DNA from: Nitriliruptorales bacterium
GTDB lineage: Bacteria; Actinomycetota; Nitriliruptoria; Nitriliruptorales; Nitriliruptoraceae
Assembly: GCA_024637135.1 (NCBI GenBank)
Contig: JAGXFT010000011.1
Span: 1-56,514, forward strand
Reading direction: 5' to 3'
Length of the DNA stretch: 56,514 bases
Position 1 is the first letter of the stretch. The number at the start of each line of letters is the position of its first letter. Of the stretch, positions 34,230 to 41,441 are shown piece after piece. Below the pieces are notes generated by a model. That model did no database searches. It saw nothing but the letters and a program-made list of their open reading frames with translations, and was not told the DNA's origin. The position numbers and the translations under genes are program-made.

Positions 34230-35016
34230 CGCGTTCCTCCAGGCGCCGGGCGACGGCCGTCAGCACCGGTCCCGGCATGGTGCGGATGCCGGCCGCGACG
34301 ACGGCCATGGCCGGCGGGACCCACACGATCCGGCGCGCGGTCGGGCCGTCGCGGCGGTCCAGCGCGCGGTCGACGGCGACGGCCACGTCTGACGGGTGGC
34401 GGGCCAGCGGGGCCTCGTCGTGGGTCGCGGTCATGCGGGAGTGGATGAACCCGGGGCGAACCACCAGGACGCGGGCGCCGGTGCCGCGCAGTTGGTCGGC
34501 CAGCCCACACGCCAGCGCGTCGTAGCCCGCCTTGGCTGCCCCGTAGACCAGGTTGTCGGGCCGGGCTCGTACGGCGGCGACGCTGGACAGGGCCACCAGC
34601 GTGCCGTGTCCCTGGGCCTGCAGGGTCCTCGCGGCGGCCAACAGCATGACGCCGCTGCCGGTCGTGTTGACGTCGAAGACCGCGGTGGCCAGGCCCGGGT
34701 CGTCGCCGTCCCGGTCGTCGTGTGGCAGGACGCCCACCGCGTGCACGACCACGTCCGTGCGGACGTCGAGGGTCGCGCGGACCGCGGCGGCGACCTCCGG
34801 TCCGGCGGCGGTGGCCGACAGCGGCGAGATGCCCACCGTCGCGCCACACGTCCGCAGCCGCTCGGCCGCCTCCTCCAGGGCGTCGGCGTCGCGTCCGGCC
34901 AGCACCACCTCCGCGGCGCGGCGGCGACGGACCAGGCGCTCGACGATGGCCAGCCCGATGTCGGACGTGCCGCCCAACAGCACCACCCGTTGCAGTCGTC
35001 CCACGCCGTCACGCAT
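34222..35016 (-). CDS. dprE2: Decaprenylphosphoryl-2-keto-ribose reductase DprE2
   Basis: DprE2 reduces decaprenylphosphoryl-2-keto-erythro-pentofuranose with NADH to give decaprenylphosphoryl-arabinofuranose, the arabinose donor. The 264-residue short-chain dehydrogenase has the cofactor loop VVLLGGTSDIGLAIVERL, NTTGSGVMLLAA, SSVAAVRARPDN and the catalytic VYGAAKAGYDAL (Tyr and Lys), followed by RVLVVRPGFIHSRMT. All of this matches mycobacterial DprE2 closely. The ATG at 35016 overlaps dprE1 by 8 nt and gives MRDGVGRLQRV, the family start. Its own stop overlaps the next gene by 8 nt. The pairing with dprE1 fixes the assignment. Confidence 0.93.
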   Translation of the reverse strand: MRDGVGRLQRVVLLGGTSDIGLAIVERLVRRRRAAEVVLAGRDADALEEAAERLRTCGATVGISPLSATAAGPEVAAAVRATLDVRTDVVVHAVGVLPHDDRDGDDPGLATAVFDVNTTGSGVMLLAAARTLQAQGHGTLVALSSVAAVRARPDNLVYGAAKAGYDALACGLADQLRGTGARVLVVRPGFIHSRMTATHDEAPLARHPSDVAVAVDRALDRRDGPTARRIVWVPPAMAVVAAGIRTMPGPVLTAVARRLEERGG

Positions 35017-36346
35017 CGGCCACCTCAATGCCGGGGCGACGCAGTCCGAGTCGCCGGTCGAGGTCACTGGTCACGAGGTGGTCGGGGTCGAGGTCGTCCG
35101 CGACCCGGCGCCACTCCGCCAGCCGGGGGTACATCGCGGCGATGGCCCCCGGGGCGGCGGTTGCGTCCTTGGCGAGGTAGACCCGTCCGCCGACGGCCGC
35201 GACCCGCTGGTCGATCGCGTCCAGGTGGTCGCCCAGTCCCGGACCCGACGCCGGCAGGTCGACCGCCAGCGTCCAGCCGCGACGGGGGAACGACAGGTGT
35301 CCGGGCCCCGCGTCGCCGAGCCACTTCAGCACGGCCAGGGCGGGCACGATCGGGAGTTCCCGGTGGCACGCGACCACGTCCACCAGGACGTCGTCGTGAC
35401 CGTCCGGGACGACGACCTGGTGCTGCACGAAGCCGGTCGGCCCGTACACGTGCGGGAACCCACCGACCGACTCCAGCGGGAACAGCGCCGACGTCAGCGG
35501 CACCCGGGTGGTCGCCGACCGTGCCAACCGGAAACGGGCGGCGTTGGCCACGCGGATGGAGCCACGGCGCACCAGCGACGTCGGCAGCGGCGGCACCCGC
35601 ACTGTCGGTGGGCTCGGCAGCATGGCGTCCGTGCGCGGGCCGTCGACGTCGACGGTGGTTGCCTCGACGATCCCGCGAACGTGCGGGGCCACCAGGTCCA
35701 GCCACGCGGCGACGTGCTCGTGGTCGGCCCGCGCAGCTTCCATCGTGGCCAGCAGGTCGGTGACGCCCGTGACCGGGGTGGTCGTGTGCGTGGCCCAGGT
35801 CGACGCGAGCGGCACCGTGGCCAGTCGGGCCCGTTCGATCGTCCCCGTCAGGCCCATGCCGCCGGTCGTGGCCCGGAACGCCTCGTCCTCGGGGCCCACC
35901 GCACGACGACCCGACGGCGTGACGAGGTCCAACCCGAGCACGTGGTGCCCGAACGTCCCGGCGGATGCGTGATTCTTGCCGTGCACGTCGGCGGCGATCG
36001 CCCCGCCGACCGTCACTGCCAGCGATCCGGGCAGTACGGCCAGGGTCCGGCCGAGCGGCCACAGGTCCCGCAGCAGGTCGCGCAGGACCACGCCGCCGCC
36101 CACGTCGACCTCGTCGGTCCCGATCCGGACGTCGACGGGTGCCGTCCAGGACAGGCCGCCCGAACACCACGCCTGGTCGCCGTAGCTGCAGCCCGACCCA
36201 CGCGTGATCCCGCGCGTGGTGGCCACCGCCCCGGCGTCCAGCGGCGCCACCGTGGTGCGTCCGCGCAGGGCACGACCGAAGGACGTCACGCGGTCGGCAC
36301 CGGGGGGGACCGCCCCGGGCATCGTGGGTGCCACGACGTCAGCCAT
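35009..36346 (-). CDS. dprE1: Decaprenylphosphoryl-ribose 2'-oxidase DprE1, Ala at the drug-target Cys position
   Basis: DprE1 oxidises the 2'-OH of decaprenylphosphoryl-ribose with FAD. The 445-residue protein has the FAD-binding start RGSGCSYGDQAWCSGGL, LPGSLAVTVGGAIAADVHGK with the conserved His before GKNHASAG, GGMGLTG, the substrate-side VYGPTGFVQHQ, and LAKDATAAPG with the catalytic-region Lys. In M. tuberculosis, Cys387 in a WNICVDFP stretch is the target of benzothiazinones. The matching stretch here is GWTLAVDLP with Ala361. It overlaps ubiA upstream and dprE2 downstream by 8 nt each. Confidence 0.95.
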   Translation of the reverse strand: MADVVAPTMPGAVPPGADRVTSFGRALRGRTTVAPLDAGAVATTRGITRGSGCSYGDQAWCSGGLSWTAPVDVRIGTDEVDVGGGVVLRDLLRDLWPLGRTLAVLPGSLAVTVGGAIAADVHGKNHASAGTFGHHVLGLDLVTPSGRRAVGPEDEAFRATTGGMGLTGTIERARLATVPLASTWATHTTTPVTGVTDLLATMEAARADHEHVAAWLDLVAPHVRGIVEATTVDVDGPRTDAMLPSPPTVRVPPLPTSLVRRGSIRVANAARFRLARSATTRVPLTSALFPLESVGGFPHVYGPTGFVQHQVVVPDGHDDVLVDVVACHRELPIVPALAVLKWLGDAGPGHLSFPRRGWTLAVDLPASGPGLGDHLDAIDQRVAAVGGRVYLAKDATAAPGAIAAMYPRLAEWRRVADDLDPDHLVTSDLDRRLGLRRPGIEVADA

Positions 36347-37232
36347 CGAGCGCGGCTGCGAGAAGGACCAGCCAGGCCAGGCCCACGACCTGCAGCGTGC
36401 GGTCGCCGGCCACGACCTTCTCGGGGCTCGCGCCGCCGTCGCGCATCGTGACCAGTGCGTAGCGCAGGAGTCCCAGCAGGAACGGGACGACGGACAGCCG
36501 GACGAGCACCCCGCCGGTTGAGGCGGTCTCGCCGGTCTCGAAGGCCCACAGCGTGTAGGTCAGCGCGGTCGCGGTCAGTGCGAGTGACCGCACCTGTTCG
36601 AGCAGTCCGGCGGGATAGGCCTCCAGCACGCGGCGGTGGCCCACGGCTTCGCGTTCGCTGACGCGCTTGACCACCACCACGTACAACGCGCCGAACGACG
36701 CGACCGACAGGAACCAGGCCGACAGCGGCACCCCGGTCGCGACCCCGCCCATGGTCGCACGCAGGACGTAGCCCGACGCCACGATCATCAGTTCGACCAG
36801 CGGCATGGCCTTCAGCCCGAGGTTGTAGCCCAGGTTGAGGCCGAGGTAGCCGACCAGCACGATCGTGGCGGCCACCGGGGTGGTGGCGGCCAGCAGGCCC
36901 ACCGCCGTCGTTGCCAGCACCAGTGCCGTCACGATGGCGGTGCGAGGGCTCACGGCACCGGTCGCCAGCGGCCGGTCGGACGTGCGCGGGTTGGCCGCGT
37001 CGCGATGGCGATCGACCGTGTCGTTGACGAGGTAGATCGCCGCGGAGGCCAGCACGAACGCCACCGTCGCCAGCAGGGCCGGGGCCAGGACGTCGCGGTC
37101 GAGCAGGCGCCCGGCCGCCGCGGGCGCGGCGAGCACGAGCATGTTCTTCGGCCACTGCGCGGGCCGCGTCGCCACCAGCAGTGCCGGCAGCGCCCGCGGG
37201 CGTGCCTCGGCGTGGATCCCGGTGTCGGCCAT
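36339..37232 (-). CDS. ubiA: Decaprenyl-phosphate phosphoribosyltransferase (UbiA family, Rv3806c-type)
   Basis: This 297-residue membrane prenyltransferase-fold enzyme would transfer 5-phosphoribose from PRPP to decaprenyl phosphate, the first committed step to decaprenylphosphoryl-arabinose. It has RPAQWPKNMLVLAAPAAAG, the aspartate motif AIYLVNDTVDRHRDAANP, a second acidic region, and eight to nine hydrophobic segments. RPxQWxKN is typical of the Rv3806c group. It is first in the operon, with a leaderless-type box just upstream, and overlaps dprE1 by 8 nt. The phosphatase normally acting next (Rv3807c-type) is not in this window. Confidence 0.92.
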   Translation of the reverse strand: MADTGIHAEARPRALPALLVATRPAQWPKNMLVLAAPAAAGRLLDRDVLAPALLATVAFVLASAAIYLVNDTVDRHRDAANPRTSDRPLATGAVSPRTAIVTALVLATTAVGLLAATTPVAATIVLVGYLGLNLGYNLGLKAMPLVELMIVASGYVLRATMGGVATGVPLSAWFLSVASFGALYVVVVKRVSEREAVGHRRVLEAYPAGLLEQVRSLALTATALTYTLWAFETGETASTGGVLVRLSVVPFLLGLLRYALVTMRDGGASPEKVVAGDRTLQVVGLAWLVLLAAALDG

Positions 37233-37239
37233 GGCGCGC

Positions 37240-37245
37240 AGGCTA
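37240..37245 (-). promoter_or_regulatory. Leaderless-type -10 box for the ubiA-dprE1-dprE2 operon (TAGCCT)
   Basis: On the minus strand TAGCCT ends 7 nt before the ubiA ATG. No ribosome site is seen in the short interval, consistent with a leaderless operon mRNA. Confidence 0.45.
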
Positions 37246-37381
37246 CTGCCGGTGGGGCCGTCCCCAGCGGCACCGGCCCTGGGCGGGACGGTCTCGCCGA
37301 CCTGTCGGCTGCGCGGTCGCGGACGGACCGGACGCAGCCACCTCGCACCGCCTACCGTCCGACCGACGCGGCGACGGAGGC

Positions 37382-38173
37382 ATGGTGGGCGGCTTCACGG
37401 GGGAGCGGCCGGGACGGGGTCCTGGCTACGACTACGACGACAGTCGCCATCGCGTGGCCTACCTCGCTGCCGATCCACTGGTCGCCGGTCGACGGGTGGT
37501 CGATGCCGGGTCCGGGGACGGCGTCGGCACGACCATGCTCGCCTCGTCGGCCGCGTCCGTGACCGGCCTGGACCACCACCAACCGTCGGTCGTGGCCGCC
37601 CGTGCGGCCCATGGCACCGAGGCGGTGGCGTTCGAGGTGGCCGACCTCTCGCGTCCCTGGCCGGTGCACGACGCCGACGTCGTGGTCGCCTTCCAGATCC
37701 TGGAGCACTTCGAGGATGACCACGCCTTCGTGGACCATGCGCTGGCAGCCGTCCAACCGGGTGGCCGGGTGGTGCTGACGACCCCGAACCGACTGACCAC
37801 GTTCAGCGACAACCCGTGGCACGTGCGCGAGTACGTGTCCGCCGAACTACGGGCCCTGTTGTCGTCCCACGCCGACGAGGTCGACCTCCGCGGGGTCCAC
37901 GGCAACGAGCGCGTGGCCGCCTTCGACGCCGCCCGGCGGGCCGAGGTCACGAAGTGGCTGCGGCTGGACCCGTGGGGGCTGCGTGACCGCCTGCCGCGGC
38001 GTCTCGTCGGGGTTGCCTTTGCCGGCCTGTCGACCCTGGTCCGTCGTCGCGCCAGCACGTCGTCCGGGACGACCGACGCCCCCATCACCGTCGACGACTT
38101 CTCGGTCCGGGCTGGTGACCTCGACACCTGCCTGGACTTCTTCGCCGTCGTGACCCGTCCCGCCCAGGCGTGA
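37382..38173 (+). CDS. Class I SAM-dependent methyltransferase, substrate unknown
   Basis: The 263-residue protein has motif I VVDAGSGDGVGTTMLA, VTGLDHHQPSV, VVVAFQILEHFEDD and VQPGGRVVLTTPNRL, a Methyltransferase_11/23 pattern common in sugar and lipid methylation. It lies divergent from ubiA and convergent with the GT-C gene, so a role in modifying the island's polymer is plausible. GGAGG at 37376-37380 is too close to the ATG at 37382; a GTG at 37385 is an alternative start. Confidence 0.85.
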   Translation: MVGGFTGERPGRGPGYDYDDSRHRVAYLAADPLVAGRRVVDAGSGDGVGTTMLASSAASVTGLDHHQPSVVAARAAHGTEAVAFEVADLSRPWPVHDADVVVAFQILEHFEDDHAFVDHALAAVQPGGRVVLTTPNRLTTFSDNPWHVREYVSAELRALLSSHADEVDLRGVHGNERVAAFDAARRAEVTKWLRLDPWGLRDRLPRRLVGVAFAGLSTLVRRRASTSSGTTDAPITVDDFSVRAGDLDTCLDFFAVVTRPAQA

Positions 38174-40093
38174 TCAGCGGGCCAGCACGGGTGCGTTGGC
38201 CAACGTCCCCAGCGCGATCTCGTCGATGCATGCCGGTTCGCCGCCCAGCGCCGTCACGGTGATCCCGGTGGCGGTGATCGGCAGGACGTCGATGGGGAAC
38301 AGGACCTCCGATCCGGCCGTGCGCGTGTCATAGACGTGTTCGGTGACGCCCGGTGGACCGGCCGCCCCGATCGTGCGGGAACTGATCCGGGCGCGGCCAC
38401 CGGACAGTCGCAGGCGCACGAACCGTCGTTGGTCGGGCGGGGCAAGCAGGACGTCGGCGTCCAGGTGCGAGATCGTGCACAGGCGCGTGCCGTCGACCTG
38501 CATCGTGCCGCCGAAGGTCGTGAGCGTGTTGGTGGCGAACAACGCGCCGGTCGTGTCGTAGAAGGGCTCGAAGTCGGGTTCGGCGAGTATCCCGTCGGTG
38601 ACCAGGCGGGCCGACCCGGAGCCGGTGAAGGTCACGTTCGGCAACAGGTAGCCCATGTCCTCGAGGCTCCACGGCGGTGACCAGGCCGGGGGCATGCTGT
38701 CGTTGACGACCTCGAGGCCTGGCTCTGCCGTCGCGGTCGTGGCCCGGATCGACTCGAGCCACGCGCGCGCTTCGAACGCCACGGTCTGGTCCTGGTGGCG
38801 CACCGCGAACACGCCCGTGGACACCAGCACGGCCATCAGCACCACGGCTCCGACGATGCCGTGGCCGCGGGGCCACCGCTGCGGCGGACCGTCCGCCGTC
38901 GGACCGTCCGCCGGTGGGCCGTCCGCCGGTGGGCCGTCGGTGGACGAGGACGGCACGGCCGGGACCGCGTCCGGTCGTGACCACGCCCACGGGAGCAGGA
39001 ACGTGGCGTACCACAGCGGTTCCAACCAGTACCGATGGGAGTTGGCCGACGCCACGCCGAAGGTCGTCACGCGGCTGCTGGCGACCAGGACGGCGTTGAC
39101 CACCACGACCGCGACCAGGATCGCGAGCGGACGGGCGGCGTCGGGTCGTCGCCACAGGGTGTAGGCCACGACCACCAGCAGGGCGCCCTGCAACAGGACC
39201 TGGACCGCGGTGTTGGCGCTGGCGTCGAGGCCGAGTTCGACCAGGTCGACGCCGAACAGGGACGGCGTGAACCGGGTCAGCCACGTCTCGCGGACGGCCG
39301 TGGCCAGCACGCCCGGACTGGCCAGCGGGTGCAACGGGGTGACTGCCTCGGTTGACACCAACAGGTAGACCACGACCGGCGCAACGAACAGCGACCACCT
39401 CTGCCATTCCCGTCCGACCCGCGACAGCAGCCGGGACGGGTGCGTTGGCCGCAACACCAACTGGTCCAGCAGGAACACCAGGCCGAACGCCAACAGGGCC
39501 TTGCCGACGAACGCCAGCCCCACCGTCAGCATGAGCACGGACGCGACCGCCCAGCGTCGCCGGCCGGTGTCGACGTGGTGGATCCAGGTCCGGATCCCCC
39601 AGGTCGACGCCGCCAGCGCCGGGACCTGGTGCAGGGCGGCCGCGAACCACTGGTCCACGGCCAGCGACACGGTCGCGAACATCGCCACCAGCACCAGCAG
39701 GAGCAGCCACGGACGGGGACCGTAGAACCGGGACAGGATGCTGAGCAGTCCGCCCAGGGCCACCACGTGCACCACGACCAGCACGGCGTGCATGTCGGCC
39801 ACGTCGGTCGGCCCCAGCGCGAGTTGCAACAGGGTCAGGATGCGGTGGCCGGGGGCGAAGTGGTCGAAGACCGGGTTGAACACGAAGTCCAGTGTCCCCA
39901 GTTCACCGGCCAGCCGGAGGTTCCCGAAGTCGTCGAACTGCAGGCCGGCGTCGCGGACCAGCAGCCACAGGCCCAGGGCGACCACCACGCAGGTCGCCCC
40001 GACCGCCCACGACCACCATGCCGGCCGGTCGTCAGGCACCGACGACGAGGCGGGAGCGCGCGCCCAGGAGGTGGCGTGCGACCACGACGACAC
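38174..40093 (-). CDS. Multi-pass GT-C-type membrane glycosyltransferase candidate
   Basis: The 639-residue protein has about eleven transmembrane segments in its first 450 residues and an extracytoplasmic C-terminal domain. An acidic motif follows the first helix (AGLQFDDFGNLRLAG), as in GT-C enzymes that use lipid-phosphate sugars outside the membrane. HxxP-type LHPLASPG and SANSHRYWLEPLW are other notable loops. Given the decaprenylphosphoryl-arabinose genes nearby, it may be an arabinofuranosyltransferase, but no family is certain. A 15-bp tandem repeat (38886-38940) encodes DGPPA units in a loop. The GTG at 40093 has GGAG six nt upstream; it overlaps the acyltransferase gene by 62 nt. 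A later GTG at 40039 would leave an 8-nt overlap. Confidence 0.78.
   Translation of the reverse strand: MSSWSHATSWARAPASSSVPDDRPAWWSWAVGATCVVVALGLWLLVRDAGLQFDDFGNLRLAGELGTLDFVFNPVFDHFAPGHRILTLLQLALGPTDVADMHAVLVVVHVVALGGLLSILSRFYGPRPWLLLLVLVAMFATVSLAVDQWFAAALHQVPALAASTWGIRTWIHHVDTGRRRWAVASVLMLTVGLAFVGKALLAFGLVFLLDQLVLRPTHPSRLLSRVGREWQRWSLFVAPVVVYLLVSTEAVTPLHPLASPGVLATAVRETWLTRFTPSLFGVDLVELGLDASANTAVQVLLQGALLVVVAYTLWRRPDAARPLAILVAVVVVNAVLVASSRVTTFGVASANSHRYWLEPLWYATFLLPWAWSRPDAVPAVPSSSTDGPPADGPPADGPTADGPPQRWPRGHGIVGAVVLMAVLVSTGVFAVRHQDQTVAFEARAWLESIRATTATAEPGLEVVNDSMPPAWSPPWSLEDMGYLLPNVTFTGSGSARLVTDGILAEPDFEPFYDTTGALFATNTLTTFGGTMQVDGTRLCTISHLDADVLLAPPDQRRFVRLRLSGGRARISSRTIGAAGPPGVTEHVYDTRTAGSEVLFPIDVLPITATGITVTALGGEPACIDEIALGTLANAPVLAR
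38886..38940 (-). repeat. 15-bp tandem repeat in the GT-C gene (3.7 units)
   Basis: Units at 38886, 38901 and 38916 plus a partial one at 38931 share GG(A/G)CCGTCCGCCG(T/G)(C/T). They encode a Gly-Pro-Pro-Ala-Asp repeat in a soluble loop. The period of 15 keeps the frame when copy number changes. Confidence 0.85.
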
Positions 40094-41441
40094 TGCAGGC
40101 TCCGATCAGGCTCGACCCCAGCGCGGCAGGCGCCGACACGGACAGTGACGGGGCCCCGATCGCGCTGGTCAACGCGATGGCGAAGGGTAGGTGGTGGAGG
40201 TAGAGCGCGTAGGTGGCCTCGTCCAGCCACCACGCGACCCGTGGCAGTGTCCGACGTTCCAGCCCGGCCAGCCAGCACGTGCCCAGGGCGAGCCAGATGC
40301 CGGCCGAGGTCAGCAGCTCGCGGGCGGTCGTGTCGTCGGCGACGACCACCAGCGCGACCGCGACGACGGCCCAGGCCAGGGCCACGCCCGGCCACGCCCG
40401 CTGCCACCGTGCCAGTCGGTGGCGGTACTCCCACGTGGCGATCCCCGCCACCAGGAAGGCCAGCCACGACAGCGGGTTCCGCAGCTGCCAGAACAGGCTC
40501 GCGTCGGTCGTCGCCAGGGCGGCCTCGACGATCGCCGTCGCGGCCACCGCGAGCAGCAGCCAGCGACCGCGGAGTCGCACCAGCCACGGCACCAGTGGCG
40601 TCAGCAGGAGCAGGACGAACACGAAGTAGTGCGGGCCGAACGCGGCGCCCAGCAGCACCGCCCGGAGCGGTCGGGCCACCACTGGGAAGGCCGACGACGT
40701 CCACCCCAGCGCGATCGCGACGGCGGCGGCGACCAGGTACGGGGGCAGCAGCCGACGGAGTCGCCGAGGGATCCAGCCGTCCCCGGGAGGTCGGCGGGCG
40801 GCAAGGTGGCCAGTGGCGAGGAAGAACGCCGGGACGGCGAAGCGGCTGACGTCGCCCAGCCACCGGTCGAGGTCGGTGCGTCCCGTCGCGAACTCGGCCG
40901 GGATGACGTGGATCGCGACGACCACCACGATCGCGACCGCCCGCAGGAGCGCCACTTCCGGTGCTCGCCCCACCGGGGCCGTGGGACGGGTGAGACGTCT
41001 GCCCAGCCGCCGCAGGTCGGCCGCGCCCGCACCCAGGTCCCGAGCCAGCCGTTCGCGCGGACCGGCTCGCCACGCTGCCACTGCCAACAGCACCACCCCG
41101 GCCACGGCGAATCGAGACGCCACCCAGCGCTGGCTGATCGTGTAGACCTCGTCGAGCACCGCCAGCCCCCCGGCCAGCCACGCCAGCGCGGCCACGACCA
41201 GGGTCCCGATCCCGAGCGTGGCCACCAACCGGGGCGCCGGGTCGACCGCGATGTGCAGGGCCCACGCGGCGAGCATCGCCACCAGACCGGCGCCACCGAG
41301 CAGCAGCCAGGCCACCAGGCAGGCCGCCACCCACGGCCACGTGTCGCCCGTCGTGACCCCGCCACCGTGTTCGCCTCCCCATGGACGGAGGCGAGCGGCA
41401 GCGGCGGCCAGGCGGCGCGGCACCATCGTCACGACACTCAT
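40032..41441 (-). CDS. Acyltransferase 3 family membrane O-acyltransferase
   Basis: The C-terminal 330 residues of this 469-residue protein match the acyltransferase 3 (OafA/YrhL) family: LRAVAIVVVVAIHVIP with the conserved Arg and His, RFAVPAFFLATGHL, RRLRRLLPPYLVAAA, FGPHYFVFVLLL and LDEATYALYLHHLPFAI. These proteins move acyl groups across the membrane onto sugars. The first 140 residues carry four extra membrane segments. The ATG at 41441 overlaps the AftD-like stop in ATGA. This coupling suggests that it acylates (for instance acetylates or succinylates) the island's glycan. Confidence 0.88.
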   Translation of the reverse strand: MSVVTMVPRRLAAAAARLRPWGGEHGGGVTTGDTWPWVAACLVAWLLLGGAGLVAMLAAWALHIAVDPAPRLVATLGIGTLVVAALAWLAGGLAVLDEVYTISQRWVASRFAVAGVVLLAVAAWRAGPRERLARDLGAGAADLRRLGRRLTRPTAPVGRAPEVALLRAVAIVVVVAIHVIPAEFATGRTDLDRWLGDVSRFAVPAFFLATGHLAARRPPGDGWIPRRLRRLLPPYLVAAAVAIALGWTSSAFPVVARPLRAVLLGAAFGPHYFVFVLLLLTPLVPWLVRLRGRWLLLAVAATAIVEAALATTDASLFWQLRNPLSWLAFLVAGIATWEYRHRLARWQRAWPGVALAWAVVAVALVVVADDTTARELLTSAGIWLALGTCWLAGLERRTLPRVAWWLDEATYALYLHHLPFAIALTSAIGAPSLSVSAPAALGSSLIGACSVVVVARHLLGARSRLVVGA

